Source: an uncultured Phycisphaerales bacterium
Lineage (GTDB): Bacteria > Planctomycetota > Phycisphaerae > Tepidisphaerales > Tepidisphaeraceae
Assembly: GCA_903871935.1 (NCBI GenBank)
Contig: CAIQIQ010000023.1
Coordinates: forward strand, 34,790 to 98,789
Direction of reading: 5' to 3'
Length of the DNA stretch: 64,000 nucleotides
Shown: positions 1 to 7,380 of the stretch, piece after piece
Position numbering within the stretch: the stretch's first letter is position 1
Layout: every line of letters begins with the position of its first letter
Translations under genes and position numbers: made by a program
Notes under the pieces: generated by a model
The model's input: the letters and a program-made list of their open reading frames with translations, nothing else
Told to the model about the DNA's origin: nothing
Databases searched by the model: none

Positions 1-771
1 GAGCGATCGCGGATCCGTCGGGCAAAGGCTGAATGGCCCGTCCCAGTGGGTATCCCATGGCGTGTCCGAGCCCTCTGGCGCTTCGGCCAGGTCGATATAG
101 CGAGGCAGACGCAGCCAGCGTTCCATGTGACCGAAGGAATTCTGGTTGGGCACAAGCTGGATATGCCGTTGCCGGCAATAGGCATCAAGACGAAGCACAT
201 CCTCGTGCGTCAGTGGGCTGGCGGTTGCCCATACCTCTTTGTGCTGACTATACGCGAACGTGTGCTCCATATAGAGCTGAACCTGGTTGAGCTTCCACCC
301 GGCGAACTGGTCAATCAGGTCGAACAGCGTCCGCAGCGTCGGCACCTTGTCGCGGCTGATATCGAGCATCACGCCGCGATTGGGGAAGTCAGGGGCATCC
401 TCAATCTCAACGGCCGGCAGACTCGAGCCCGCCTTACGAATGATCTGAATCAGTGTCTGCACGCCATAGAACAGCCCGGCTTCGCCGCCGCCGCGGATGA
501 CAACGCCATCAGGGCGAATGCTCAATGTGTACGCCTCGACGCCAAGCCCGGCGGGATCGACCACCAGTCGAATGCATGACTGGCACTGGATGAATACCGC
601 AATCGCCGGTCGGACGGCCGCATGCCGCAGCAGTGCATCCTGCAGTTTCTGCGCTGTGAACAGCGTAGCCGCCGACGGAGCGGCCGGAACAACAATCGTC
701 GCTCCGGAAGCGGAGAAACGTCCAGACCCGGTCGCGACTTTACGAGGCATCGGCAGCAGGCATAGTTCCAT
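1..771 (-). CDS. Glycoside hydrolase family 20 beta-N-acetylhexosaminidase, N-terminal part
   Basis: Seen: an open frame read leftwards from the ATG at 771 runs 257 codons without a stop to the window edge, so the 3' end is missing. It has an N-terminal alpha/beta region (residues about 1-120: MELCLLPMPRKVATGSGRF, then TLSIRPDGVVIRGGGEAGLF and YGVQTLIQII). The start of the barrel follows with FPNRGVMLDISRDKVPT, KLNQVQLYMEHTFAY and SLCPTDPR. Known: this order (GH20b domain, then RGxMLDxSR at the first barrel strand) is typical of GH20 enzymes, which release terminal N-acetyl-glucosamine or galactosamine using the substrate acetamido group. Inferred: hexosaminidase. The catalytic Asp-Glu pair lies beyond the window. 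No signal peptide is evident, so it may be cytoplasmic. The 275 bp to the next gene hold the divergent promoters. Confidence 0.85.
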   Translation of the reverse strand, partial: MELCLLPMPRKVATGSGRFSASGATIVVPAAPSAATLFTAQKLQDALLRHAAVRPAIAVFIQCQSCIRLVVDPAGLGVEAYTLSIRPDGVVIRGGGEAGLFYGVQTLIQIIRKAGSSLPAVEIEDAPDFPNRGVMLDISRDKVPTLRTLFDLIDQFAGWKLNQVQLYMEHTFAYSQHKEVWATASPLTHEDVLRLDAYCRQRHIQLVPNQNSFGHMERWLRLPRYIDLAEAPEGSDTPWDTHWDGPFSLCPTDPRSL

Positions 772-1046
772 GAAACCTTATCTCCTTCAATGTGATCAGC
801 ATACTCGTGCCCGCTTGTGCCTCAAGTGTGGATCGCTCCCCTGAGCAATAGCGACCCCATCGGTTAGGGGATTATTTGCTTCCGTACTTGACGATTGTCG
901 GTAGCGCGCCTTCAGTACAAGTGAAGCCCCGAGATTCAGAAGGTTGGCCTAAGAAGGCCAGTAAGAAAGAATCGCGAGGCTTCTTTGTTGCGCTCTCACA
1001 CCACCCGCCATTGCCCCACGATACCGCGCACCGGTAGAGTGCCATC

Positions 1047-1586
1047 ATGTTCGTCTCCCGGGCAGGACAGAAACTCGAGCATGCACTGACAACGTTCGCC
1101 ATCGATGTCAGCCGATTCACCTGCGCGGATCTTGGGTCCAACGCCGGCGGATTCGTCGACTGCCTTCTACAACATGGCGCCGCCAAGGTCTTCGCCATCG
1201 ACACCGGCTATGGCGCGCTGGAGTACAAGCTCCGAAAGGACCCGCGCGTCATCGTCATGGAACGCACCAACGCCATGCATGTGAAACTGCCGGAGCTGGT
1301 GGCCTTCATCTCCATCGATGTGGCATGGACAAAACAGAAGCACATTCTCCCGGCCGCGCGAAAACTCCTCGCCCCCGGCGGCCAGGTGGTCACCCTGATC
1401 AAGCCCCATTACGAGGCAGACAAGTCCATGCTCCGCAAAGGCATCCTGCAAGAGGAGCATCTGCCGGCAGTGCTGGAACAGGTAAAGGCCGATATCGCGG
1501 CCGCCGCATTCGAGGTGGTTCAACTCGTCGATTCGCCCATCCTTGGCTCTCAGGGCAACCGCGAACTGCTCGCATGGTTAAAGTAG
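1047..1586 (+). CDS. TlyA/FtsJ-type SAM-dependent rRNA 2'-O-methyltransferase, no S4 domain
   Basis: Seen: 179 aa starting FVSRAGQKLEHAL, followed by a Rossmann SAM site ADLGSNAGGFVDCLLQHGA, then TGYGALEYKLRKDPRV, a SIDVAW strand, LKPHYEAD-like LIKPHYEADKS and a C-terminal SPILGSQGNRELLAWLK. Known: TlyA (16S/23S rRNA cytidine-2'-O-methyltransferase and haemolysin family) has this YVSRGGxKL-DLGxxxGGF-KPQFE pattern, but normally carries about 60 residues of S4 RNA-binding domain in front. Here the ATG sits directly before the FVSR motif, so the S4 domain is absent. Inferred: an RNA methyltransferase that must find its target without S4. The substrate is unknown. DoxX follows 15 bp downstream, which suggests co-transcription. 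Confidence 0.75.
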   Translation: MFVSRAGQKLEHALTTFAIDVSRFTCADLGSNAGGFVDCLLQHGAAKVFAIDTGYGALEYKLRKDPRVIVMERTNAMHVKLPELVAFISIDVAWTKQKHILPAARKLLAPGGQVVTLIKPHYEADKSMLRKGILQEEHLPAVLEQVKADIAAAAFEVVQLVDSPILGSQGNRELLAWLK

Positions 1587-1601
1587 TGCCTACTATTGGC
1601 C

Positions 1602-2003
1602 ATGTGGAGCAAACTAAACAAGTACAGTGACATCGGTCTGCTGCTGATTCGGCTCATGCTGGGAACCAGCTTTGTGATCCATGGCGTGGGTAAGTTCATG
1701 GGAGGCACACCAGTACTGACAGCCGTTGGCAGCGCCATCGGCAACCTTGGGATCACCCACGGCCACTATCTCTTTGGCATTCTGGCGGCCACCAGCGAAC
1801 TGTGTGGCGGTCTGCTGCTGCTGACCGGCGCCTTCTTCCGCCCGGCATGCCTGCTGCTGCTCTGGATCATGGTGATGGCCATGACCATGCATCTCTCGCA
1901 TGGCGACGGCTTCAATGTCTACTCCCACGCACTGGAACTGGGCGTGATCTTTATTGGCCTTTTCTTCATCGGGCCGGGCAAGCTGAGTGTGGACAAACAG
2001 TAA
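1602..2003 (+). CDS. DoxX family membrane protein
   Basis: Seen: 133 aa, hydrophobic throughout, with about four membrane segments (GLLLIRLMLGTSFVIHGVGK, HYLFGILAATSELCGGLLLL, ACLLLLWIMVMAMTM and LELGVIFIGLFFIG). The RLxLGxxFxxHGxxK start and the central SELxGGLLLLxG motif fit DoxX (PF07681). The in-frame TTG six bases upstream is less likely than the ATG used here. Known: DoxX-like proteins sit in the cytoplasmic membrane and are linked to quinone, thiol or sulfur redox chemistry, but the function of most is unknown. It is 15 bp behind the methyltransferase and converges on the next gene, whose stop is 2 bp away. Confidence 0.8.
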   Translation: MWSKLNKYSDIGLLLIRLMLGTSFVIHGVGKFMGGTPVLTAVGSAIGNLGITHGHYLFGILAATSELCGGLLLLTGAFFRPACLLLLWIMVMAMTMHLSHGDGFNVYSHALELGVIFIGLFFIGPGKLSVDKQ

Positions 2004-2005
2004 TC

Positions 2006-2608
2006 CTAAGCCGCGCGTCGATTGATCGTTCTGAAGACGCGATCATAGGGATGTTGGCGGGCGAACTGACGTATCCGTCGTGCCGCGAGGGCCACCGCAT
2101 CAGCGTCAGCCAGTTCCTGCCGCTTCGCTCGGATCAACTCCATCATGGCTTCGGCCGCGTTGCGCAGTTCCTGCGATGTAGTTATGGTATCGCCATCGGT
2201 TCGTGACGCGGCAAAGAGCAGATCGGCTCCGGCGGGCTGTTCCTGATTCAGCGCATCGATCGTCGGCAGGAGATCACGCCAGATCGATATCTCCAGTACA
2301 CTCTCGCCTACCCGGAAGTGAATGCACCAGAGTATGCGAGACGGTGGAGGAGCAGTCTCCACGCGCGCAATCTTCTTGGGCCGGATCGTGCCGCATTCGG
2401 GACATCGCTCTGGACTGGCACGCAGGTCATATCCGCACTTTGGGCACAGGCCCTCGCGCCGCTGGCGATATGTATCGGCCCAGCGCATCATCGCCGTCGA
2501 GAACCATGACCAGACAAGCATCAAGGCGCCGCCACAGGCCAATAGAATCGTCACGATTACCATCGCGTAGGCCAGCAACGAGCCGAGTATGGATAGAGGT
2601 GACCACAT
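2006..2608 (-). CDS. Membrane-anchored zinc-ribbon protein of planctomycete type
   Basis: Seen: 200 aa from the ATG at 2608, chosen over a longer frame that would overlap the upstream gene. Residues about 5-40 form one long hydrophobic segment ([20 protein letters not shown]). A double CxxC zinc ribbon follows ([19 protein letters not shown]), then a soluble alpha-rich C-terminus with an Arg-rich end ([13 protein letters not shown]). Known: I recognise this [19 protein letters not shown] ribbon as very common in hypothetical membrane proteins of Planctomycetota, usually near the membrane. The function is not known. It starts 17 bp after the GNAT gene on the same strand, so the two may be co-expressed. 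Confidence 0.65.
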   Translation of the reverse strand: MWSPLSILGSLLAYAMVIVTILLACGGALMLVWSWFSTAMMRWADTYRQRREGLCPKCGYDLRASPERCPECGTIRPKKIARVETAPPPSRILWCIHFRVGESVLEISIWRDLLPTIDALNQEQPAGADLLFAASRTDGDTITTSQELRNAAEAMMELIRAKRQELADADAVALAARRIRQFARQHPYDRVFRTINRRAA

Positions 2609-2625
2609 GACCGGTACGTCAGAGA

Positions 2626-3117
2626 CTAGAGCATGAGCTGCATATATACGATATCCAGCCACCGGCCAAACTTGAAACCCACCTCTTTCATATCTCCCAC
2701 CGTCTCAAATCCCAAGGCCCGGTGTATTGCCACTGAAGCGATCTGGTCGGCCGAAATGATGGCGATGACCGTATGATGGCCAAGCTCCCGCGCACGGCTT
2801 ATCAAATCCTCCAGAACTGCCCGCCCAAACCCCTTCCGCTGCCACTCGTGATGAACGTAGAGCGAGTCCTCCACCGTCCGGTCATATGCCGCTCGCGGGT
2901 GAAAACGCGAGAGTGATCCCCACGCGACAACCTGTCCATCCACCTCCGCCACGGTGATCGGATGCAATCCATCGTGCGCATCGTACCACTGCCGCCGCTC
3001 CTGATCTGTCGATGGCTCAACTTGATAGGTGCAGGTCGAGCAGGCAACGTAGTGGTTGTAGATGGCGTTGATGGCCGGTAGGTCGGCCGGCGTAGCAATT
3101 CGAATCAAGATGGCCAT
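2626..3117 (-). CDS. GNAT acetyltransferase, phosphinothricin acetyltransferase-like
   Basis: Seen: 163 aa with the GNAT layout. It starts [20 protein letters not shown], has the acetyl-CoA loop [18 protein letters not shown] (Q/RxxGxG/A) near residues 91-108, and ends [24 protein letters not shown] with a C-terminal hydrophobic strand. Known: the IYNHYV start, the [19 protein letters not shown] motif and the [12 protein letters not shown] end match the Pat/Bar branch, which N-acetylates phosphinothricin, methionine sulfone or similar amino-acid analogues. Inferred: an amino-acid or xenobiotic N-acetyltransferase. The substrate cannot be read from the sequence. The divergent lipoprotein gene starts about 50 bp away. 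Confidence 0.8.
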   Translation of the reverse strand: MAILIRIATPADLPAINAIYNHYVACSTCTYQVEPSTDQERRQWYDAHDGLHPITVAEVDGQVVAWGSLSRFHPRAAYDRTVEDSLYVHHEWQRKGFGRAVLEDLISRARELGHHTVIAIISADQIASVAIHRALGFETVGDMKEVGFKFGRWLDIVYMQLML

Positions 3118-3170
3118 GCTCGTCTTCTACCTATCTCAGCGGTTACAATCCAGCGGAAATGCGAGGTAAC

Positions 3171-3470
3171 ATGCGAACAACGACGATTCTGGCGGCCGTG
3201 GCGACCCTGGCTCTGTGCTCTTGCGACCGAACACCGAGTGACACGATAAATCAGAGCCGGGACGCCACCAACCAGGCCAGGGCCACGGTTGCCATCGACG
3301 CCGACCAGAAGATCGGCACCGCCAGGCAGATGATCGGACTGGGCAAGATCACTGAGGCACAAGCAATTCTCGACCAACTCAATCGCGACCCCGCCAAACT
3401 CCCCCAGGAGACCCAGGAAAAACTGCGCGAAGCGATGAAAGAACTGGAGCAGGCGAAGAGTTCCCGCTGA
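3171..3470 (+). CDS. Small lipoprotein with C-terminal helical domain
   Basis: Seen: 99 aa from the ATG at 3171, chosen because it gives a clean signal peptide; an ATG four codons upstream is the alternative. The N-terminus MRTTTILAAVATLALCSC ends in an LCSC lipobox, so the mature protein would start at the second Cys with lipid attached. The rest is charged and helical (RDATNQARATVAIDADQK, QETQEKLREAMKELEQAK) and may form a coiled coil or a short TPR-like pair. I do not recognise a family. It stands alone between divergent and convergent genes, with two hairpins just after the stop. Confidence 0.6.
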   Translation: MRTTTILAAVATLALCSCDRTPSDTINQSRDATNQARATVAIDADQKIGTARQMIGLGKITEAQAILDQLNRDPAKLPQETQEKLREAMKELEQAKSSR

Positions 3471-3479
3471 TCGGCGTAG

Positions 3480-3499
3480 AAGCGACTTTGCAGTCGCTT
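3480..3499 (+). terminator. Hairpin after the small lipoprotein gene
   Basis: Perfect 7-bp stem AAGCGAC / GTCGCTT with a 6-nt loop, followed by TGGG rather than a U tract. It starts 10 bp after the lipoprotein stop. It may be a weak terminator or one member of a palindromic repeat family. Confidence 0.4.
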
Positions 3500-3584
3500 T
3501 GGGAATACCAAACACATCTGCCTCGCGCACAGAGCTCGCAATAGGAGCCGGCGCCGTGCCCGCGTTTCCGACGCTCTAATGACC

Positions 3585-3602
3585 GCCGGTGAGGTCACCG
3601 GC
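3585..3602. terminator. Palindromic hairpin between convergent genes
   Basis: Perfect 8-bp stem GCCGGTGA / TCACCGGC with a 2-nt loop, 6 bp after the pdhC stop on the minus strand. It can fold on either strand, so it could end both the pdh operon and the lipoprotein transcript. A GAGCCGG at 3545 can also pair with the CCGGCTC at its right side. Confidence 0.45.
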
Positions 3603-3608
3603 TCTACT

Positions 3609-4937
3609 TCACACCAGCATCATCCCCGGCTCTTCCATCAGCGACTTGAACGTGCGCAAGAACTCCGCCGCCGTCGCCCCATCAATGACCCGGTGGTCGC
3701 TGGAAAGCGTTACGCTCATCATCGTCCGCGCCACTACCTGATCGCCCTGGCACACTGGCCGCTTCTCGGCCGCCGCAATCGCCAGGACCGCCACCTCCGG
3801 TGGATTGATGATCGCGGTAAACTCGCGAATCCCATAGTTGCCCAGATTCGAGATCGTGAACGTACCGCCCGTCATCTCTTCCTGCTTCAGCCGTTGCTGG
3901 CGGGCACGATCGATCAGGTCGGTTGTCCGCAAGCGAATCTCCTTCAATCCCATCTGGTTGACGCCGCGCAGGACCGGCACGATCAACCCCGATGGCAGCG
4001 CCACCGCCATCCCCAGGTTCACATCGCCATACATGGTCACCTGATGGCCATCAAACGTCGCATTCACTGTCGGGTGCCGCAGCAGGGCAACCGCAAGCGC
4101 CTTGGCGATGAAGTCGACCAGTGAAAGCCGGACCCCCTCCTTTTCCATCGCCGCATTCAACCGACCACGAACAGCCAGCACGTTCTCGCAGTCAATGTCG
4201 AGCGTCTCATAGTAGTGCGGGAGGCTCTGCTTGGATGCCTGCAGTCGCTGCGCGATCGTGGCGCGCATCTTCGTCATCAGAACAACCTGCTTCTGCCCAC
4301 TGACCACACGCGGCGCCAGCCCGGCCGCGGTACCAGTTTCCGGCTTCTTCTCCGCAGGCTTCGCAGCAGCAGCGGTCTCGACATCCTTCTGTACCACCCG
4401 TCCGCCAGGTCCCGTACCACGAATCTGCGAGAGATCTACGGCAACGTCGGCGGCCATGCGCTTCGCCAGCGGCGAGGCAACAACGCGTTCAGGTGTGCCT
4501 CCAGCAGGCACTGACTTGGCAACATCAGCGACGGCGGCCGGCGGTTGCTTCTTGTCCTTCACCGCAGCCCGCTCTGCAGCATCGGGGCTGGTCGTTCCCT
4601 CCTGGCCCGCCTCCTGGTCCTCAACCGCCGGTTCCGCATCGGCCGCGCCGGCTCCCTTGCCCGCTGCATACTGTTTCTTTACCGCCGCCGCATCCTCGCC
4701 CTTGCCCGCCAGGACCGCCAGAACCTGCCCCACCTGCACCTTGTCACCTTCGGCGATCAGGATGGCCGCCAATGTGCCATCATCAAAGGCCTCCATTGGC
4801 ATGGTCGCCTTATCCGTCTCGACCTCGGCGATTTCTTCGCCGCTCTTGACGGCCTGTCCTTCGGCCTTCTTCCACTTCACAACCGTACCCTCGGTCATAG
4901 TGTCCGAGAGTTGGGGCATGGTGATCTCGATGGGCAT
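3609..4937 (-). CDS. pdhC: Pyruvate dehydrogenase E2, dihydrolipoamide acetyltransferase
   Basis: Seen: 442 aa. One lipoyl domain (residues 1-77) has the lipoylation site ETDKATM, with Lys43 as acceptor. An Ala/Pro/Glu-rich flexible linker runs to about 145. The E3-binding domain follows (ASPLAKRMAADVAVDLSQ, then GTGPGGRVVQKDV). The catalytic domain starts at about 215 and holds the active site SSDHRVIDGA with the catalytic His. Known: E2 passes acetyl groups from E1 to CoA and forms the core of the complex. It is the last gene of pdhA-pdhB-pdhC, about 100 bp after pdhB. The single lipoyl domain fits E1-alpha/beta-type complexes. E3 (lipoamide dehydrogenase) is not in the window. Confidence 0.95.
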   Translation of the reverse strand: MPIEITMPQLSDTMTEGTVVKWKKAEGQAVKSGEEIAEVETDKATMPMEAFDDGTLAAILIAEGDKVQVGQVLAVLAGKGEDAAAVKKQYAAGKGAGAADAEPAVEDQEAGQEGTTSPDAAERAAVKDKKQPPAAVADVAKSVPAGGTPERVVASPLAKRMAADVAVDLSQIRGTGPGGRVVQKDVETAAAAKPAEKKPETGTAAGLAPRVVSGQKQVVLMTKMRATIAQRLQASKQSLPHYYETLDIDCENVLAVRGRLNAAMEKEGVRLSLVDFIAKALAVALLRHPTVNATFDGHQVTMYGDVNLGMAVALPSGLIVPVLRGVNQMGLKEIRLRTTDLIDRARQQRLKQEEMTGGTFTISNLGNYGIREFTAIINPPEVAVLAIAAAEKRPVCQGDQVVARTMMSVTLSSDHRVIDGATAAEFLRTFKSLMEEPGMMLV

Positions 4938-5038
4938 TTACGATCCTTCCCTTCCTGTTGTCGCTGCACGGCCGCTTCTTCTGCGAGAGTGGGCGGCCAT
5001 CGTGCAGCACTGCGATCCCATTCTACGCGCCCGAGGCC

Positions 5039-6016
5039 TCAGCGGTAACACACTTCTTTCACCGCCGCGACAACCTTCTCCGGGCTGGGCTGCATCTGTA
5101 TCTCGAGGTAGTGGTTATAAGGCGATGGAACATCCTCGCAACAAACGCGCTGAATCGGCGCGTCCAGATCATCAAAGGTATGCTTGTACACCTGTTCCAG
5201 AACCGCCGCCCCCATGCCGCCATAGGGCCAGTCTTCATCGACAACCACACATCGATGCGTCTTGCGCACCGACTCGGCCACCGTGTTCACATCCAGCGGC
5301 CGGAGTGTGCGCAGATCAATAATCTCCGCATCAATCCCCTCACTCTCCAGCATCGCGGCCGCTTTCACTGCATACTTCATGCACTTGCCCCAGGAGATAA
5401 TCGTGACATCCTTGCCGCCGCGTTTCACATCCGCCACGCCCAGCGGAACCAGGTATTCCCCATCCGGCACTTCGCCTCGGTCATTGAGCATCATCTCCGA
5501 CTCAAGGAAGATCACCGGATCATCACAGCGGATGCTGCTCTTCAATAGCCCCTTGGCATCGAACGGCGTCGATGGCGCCACCACCACAAGGCCGGGAACT
5601 CGTGCATACACCGATTCCATCCGATGGCTGTGCGTCGCCCCAAGCTGATGCGCAATCCCATTACCGCCACGGAAGACAATCGGAATCTTGAACTGTCCGC
5701 CCGACATATAGCGCACATTGGCGGCGTTATTGACAATCTGGTCAATCGCCACCCAGGTAAAGCTCCAACTCATGAACTCGACAATCGGCCGCAGCCCGCA
5801 CATCGCCGCCCCGACGCCAATGCCGCTGAAGCCAGCCTCACTGATCGGCGTATCGATCACGCGCTTGGGCCCGAACTTCGCCAGCATCCCCTCGCTCACC
5901 TTATAGGCGCCATTATACTCACCGACTTCCTCGCCCATGAGAAAGACGTTCTCGTCGCGCTGCATCTCCTCCACCATTGCCTGGCGAAGCGCCTCTCTGA
6001 ACTGGATCTCGGGCAT
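5039..6016 (-). CDS. pdhB: Pyruvate dehydrogenase E1 component, beta subunit
   Basis: Seen: 325 aa, the usual length. It opens IQFREALRQAMVEEMQRD, has the FLMGEEVGEYNGAYKVSEGM segment whose Glu activates thiamine diphosphate, the SEAGFSGIGVGAAMCGLRP region and the C-terminal transketolase domain (LRTLRPLD and VDEDWPYGGMGA). Known: with the alpha subunit it decarboxylates pyruvate and reductively acetylates the lipoyl arm of E2. The branched-chain keto-acid enzyme is similar, but GEEVGEYNGAYK is typical of pyruvate. It lies 9 bp after pdhA, so translational coupling is likely. Confidence 0.94.
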   Translation of the reverse strand: MPEIQFREALRQAMVEEMQRDENVFLMGEEVGEYNGAYKVSEGMLAKFGPKRVIDTPISEAGFSGIGVGAAMCGLRPIVEFMSWSFTWVAIDQIVNNAANVRYMSGGQFKIPIVFRGGNGIAHQLGATHSHRMESVYARVPGLVVVAPSTPFDAKGLLKSSIRCDDPVIFLESEMMLNDRGEVPDGEYLVPLGVADVKRGGKDVTIISWGKCMKYAVKAAAMLESEGIDAEIIDLRTLRPLDVNTVAESVRKTHRCVVVDEDWPYGGMGAAVLEQVYKHTFDDLDAPIQRVCCEDVPSPYNHYLEIQMQPSPEKVVAAVKEVCYR

Positions 6017-6025
6017 AGCTCCCTC

Positions 6026-7057
6026 CTACTTCTTCTCCAGCGGATACTTCTCGGAATAAACATCGCTATAGAGGTCCTGGGCATCTGGATGCGGGCTGTC
6101 AATCGCAAACTTCACCGCCGCATCCACCTGTTTGCGCACCTCAGCGTCCATCGCCTCAAGCTGCTCATCACCGATCGCCCCCGCCTCTCGCAGTCGCGCT
6201 TCATAGATGACCAGCGGATCGCGCCGCCGCGCCTGCTCCAGTTCCTCCTTCGTCCGATACTTCATCGCATCGGACATCGAATGCCCACGGAACCGGTAGG
6301 TGTTCGCCACCAGATATGTTGGACCGCTTCCAGCGCGGGCCCGGTCGGCCGCCTCCCCCACCACGTCAATCACCTGGTCAAGATCGTTCCCATCAAACGC
6401 CTGATACGGCATGTGATACCCGCTGCCCCGCCGTTCCAACTCCACTTCCGCACTGGATCGTTCCACCTGTGTGCCCATCGCCACCCCGTTGTTTTCAACA
6501 ATGAAGACGACCGGCAGTTTCCACAGGCTCGCCAGGTTCAGCGTCTCGTTATGCACCCCTTGGTTAATCGCCCCATCGCCAAACAGTGTGAAGCAGACCC
6601 CGCCGGTGTTCTTATACTTGCAGGCAAACGCCGCCCCCGCCCCCAGCGGTATCTGGCTGCCCACGATTCCATGCCCGCCCAGGTTCCCCACCTCCGCCTG
6701 AAACAGGTGCATCGACCCGCCCTTCCCCTTTGAGCATCCCGTCGCCCGGCCAAACATCTCGGCCATTGCCGCCCCCGGATCCATCCCCAGCGCCAACGAA
6801 TGCCCATGATCCCGATACGCCGTGATCAGGTAGTCCTTCCCCTTGGCGAACACCGCGGCAATCCCCACCGCCACGGCCTCCTGGCCGCTGTACAGATGGC
6901 AGAACCCGCCAATCCGCTGGCCCGGCCGCGTGTATTCCTGATACGTCCGCTCCTCAAACCGCCGGATCAGCAGCATCATGCGCAGCATCTCATGTGCCCG
7001 CTGATCGGTCTTTGCCTTGGTCGGCCGTTTCACACGAGGTTTGTCTACTACACTCAT
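6026..7057 (-). CDS. pdhA: Pyruvate dehydrogenase E1 component, alpha subunit
   Basis: Seen: 343 aa from the ATG at 7057 (MSVVDKPRVKRP). A frame reaching 7150 adds 31 residues that do not look like protein, so the inner start was chosen. Motifs: MLLIRRFEERTYQEYT, GFCHLYSGQEAVAVG, the ThDP/Mg site FGDGAINQGVHNETLNLASL with VENNGVAMGT, and the phosphorylation-loop-like RFRGHSMSDAMKYRTKEE. Known: the alpha subunit binds thiamine diphosphate and pairs with PdhB. First gene of the pdh operon. A TATAAT on the minus strand at 7244-7249 could be its -10 box, but no good -35 is visible. Confidence 0.94.
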   Translation of the reverse strand: MSVVDKPRVKRPTKAKTDQRAHEMLRMMLLIRRFEERTYQEYTRPGQRIGGFCHLYSGQEAVAVGIAAVFAKGKDYLITAYRDHGHSLALGMDPGAAMAEMFGRATGCSKGKGGSMHLFQAEVGNLGGHGIVGSQIPLGAGAAFACKYKNTGGVCFTLFGDGAINQGVHNETLNLASLWKLPVVFIVENNGVAMGTQVERSSAEVELERRGSGYHMPYQAFDGNDLDQVIDVVGEAADRARAGSGPTYLVANTYRFRGHSMSDAMKYRTKEELEQARRRDPLVIYEARLREAGAIGDEQLEAMDAEVRKQVDAAVKFAIDSPHPDAQDLYSDVYSEKYPLEKK

Positions 7058-7380
7058 CTCGGCATCACTCCAGCGAACCAGACACCCAACGCCATACGCA
7101 TTCCCACCCTCCCACCCAATCCGGGGGAGTGTAATTGCCAGCCCATCCATTCACAAACGTCAGCCCACCGGCATCGCACAAGCCAATGCTTTGCAGCCAC
7201 TTACGCACCGCCAAAACATCACCCGCCGGCCGGTTTCTCTTCCATTATAGGCTCTGGCACCCATTGTATCGCCGTACCTCACCGCCACCCGTTCTCGCGA
7301 CCCCCGTGGCGGGCGTTTTCTCTCCGCATCTCTCGTCGCATCGCCCCGCCCGCGCTTCCCCGTTACAATCCCCTGCCCTG
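7058..7380. other. Intergenic region between pdhA and the ABC-F gene
   Basis: These 323 bp separate two divergent genes. Frames crossing it are C/A-rich and not protein-like. It must hold both promoters. The only match I see is TATAAT on the minus strand at 7244-7249. I found no riboswitch or strong hairpin. Confidence 0.4.

Noticed and set aside
4231..5322. A 363-codon plus-strand frame
   Set aside because: Antisense of pdhC and pdhB. Ala/Ser/Pro-rich composition from the complementary strand of the linker region.
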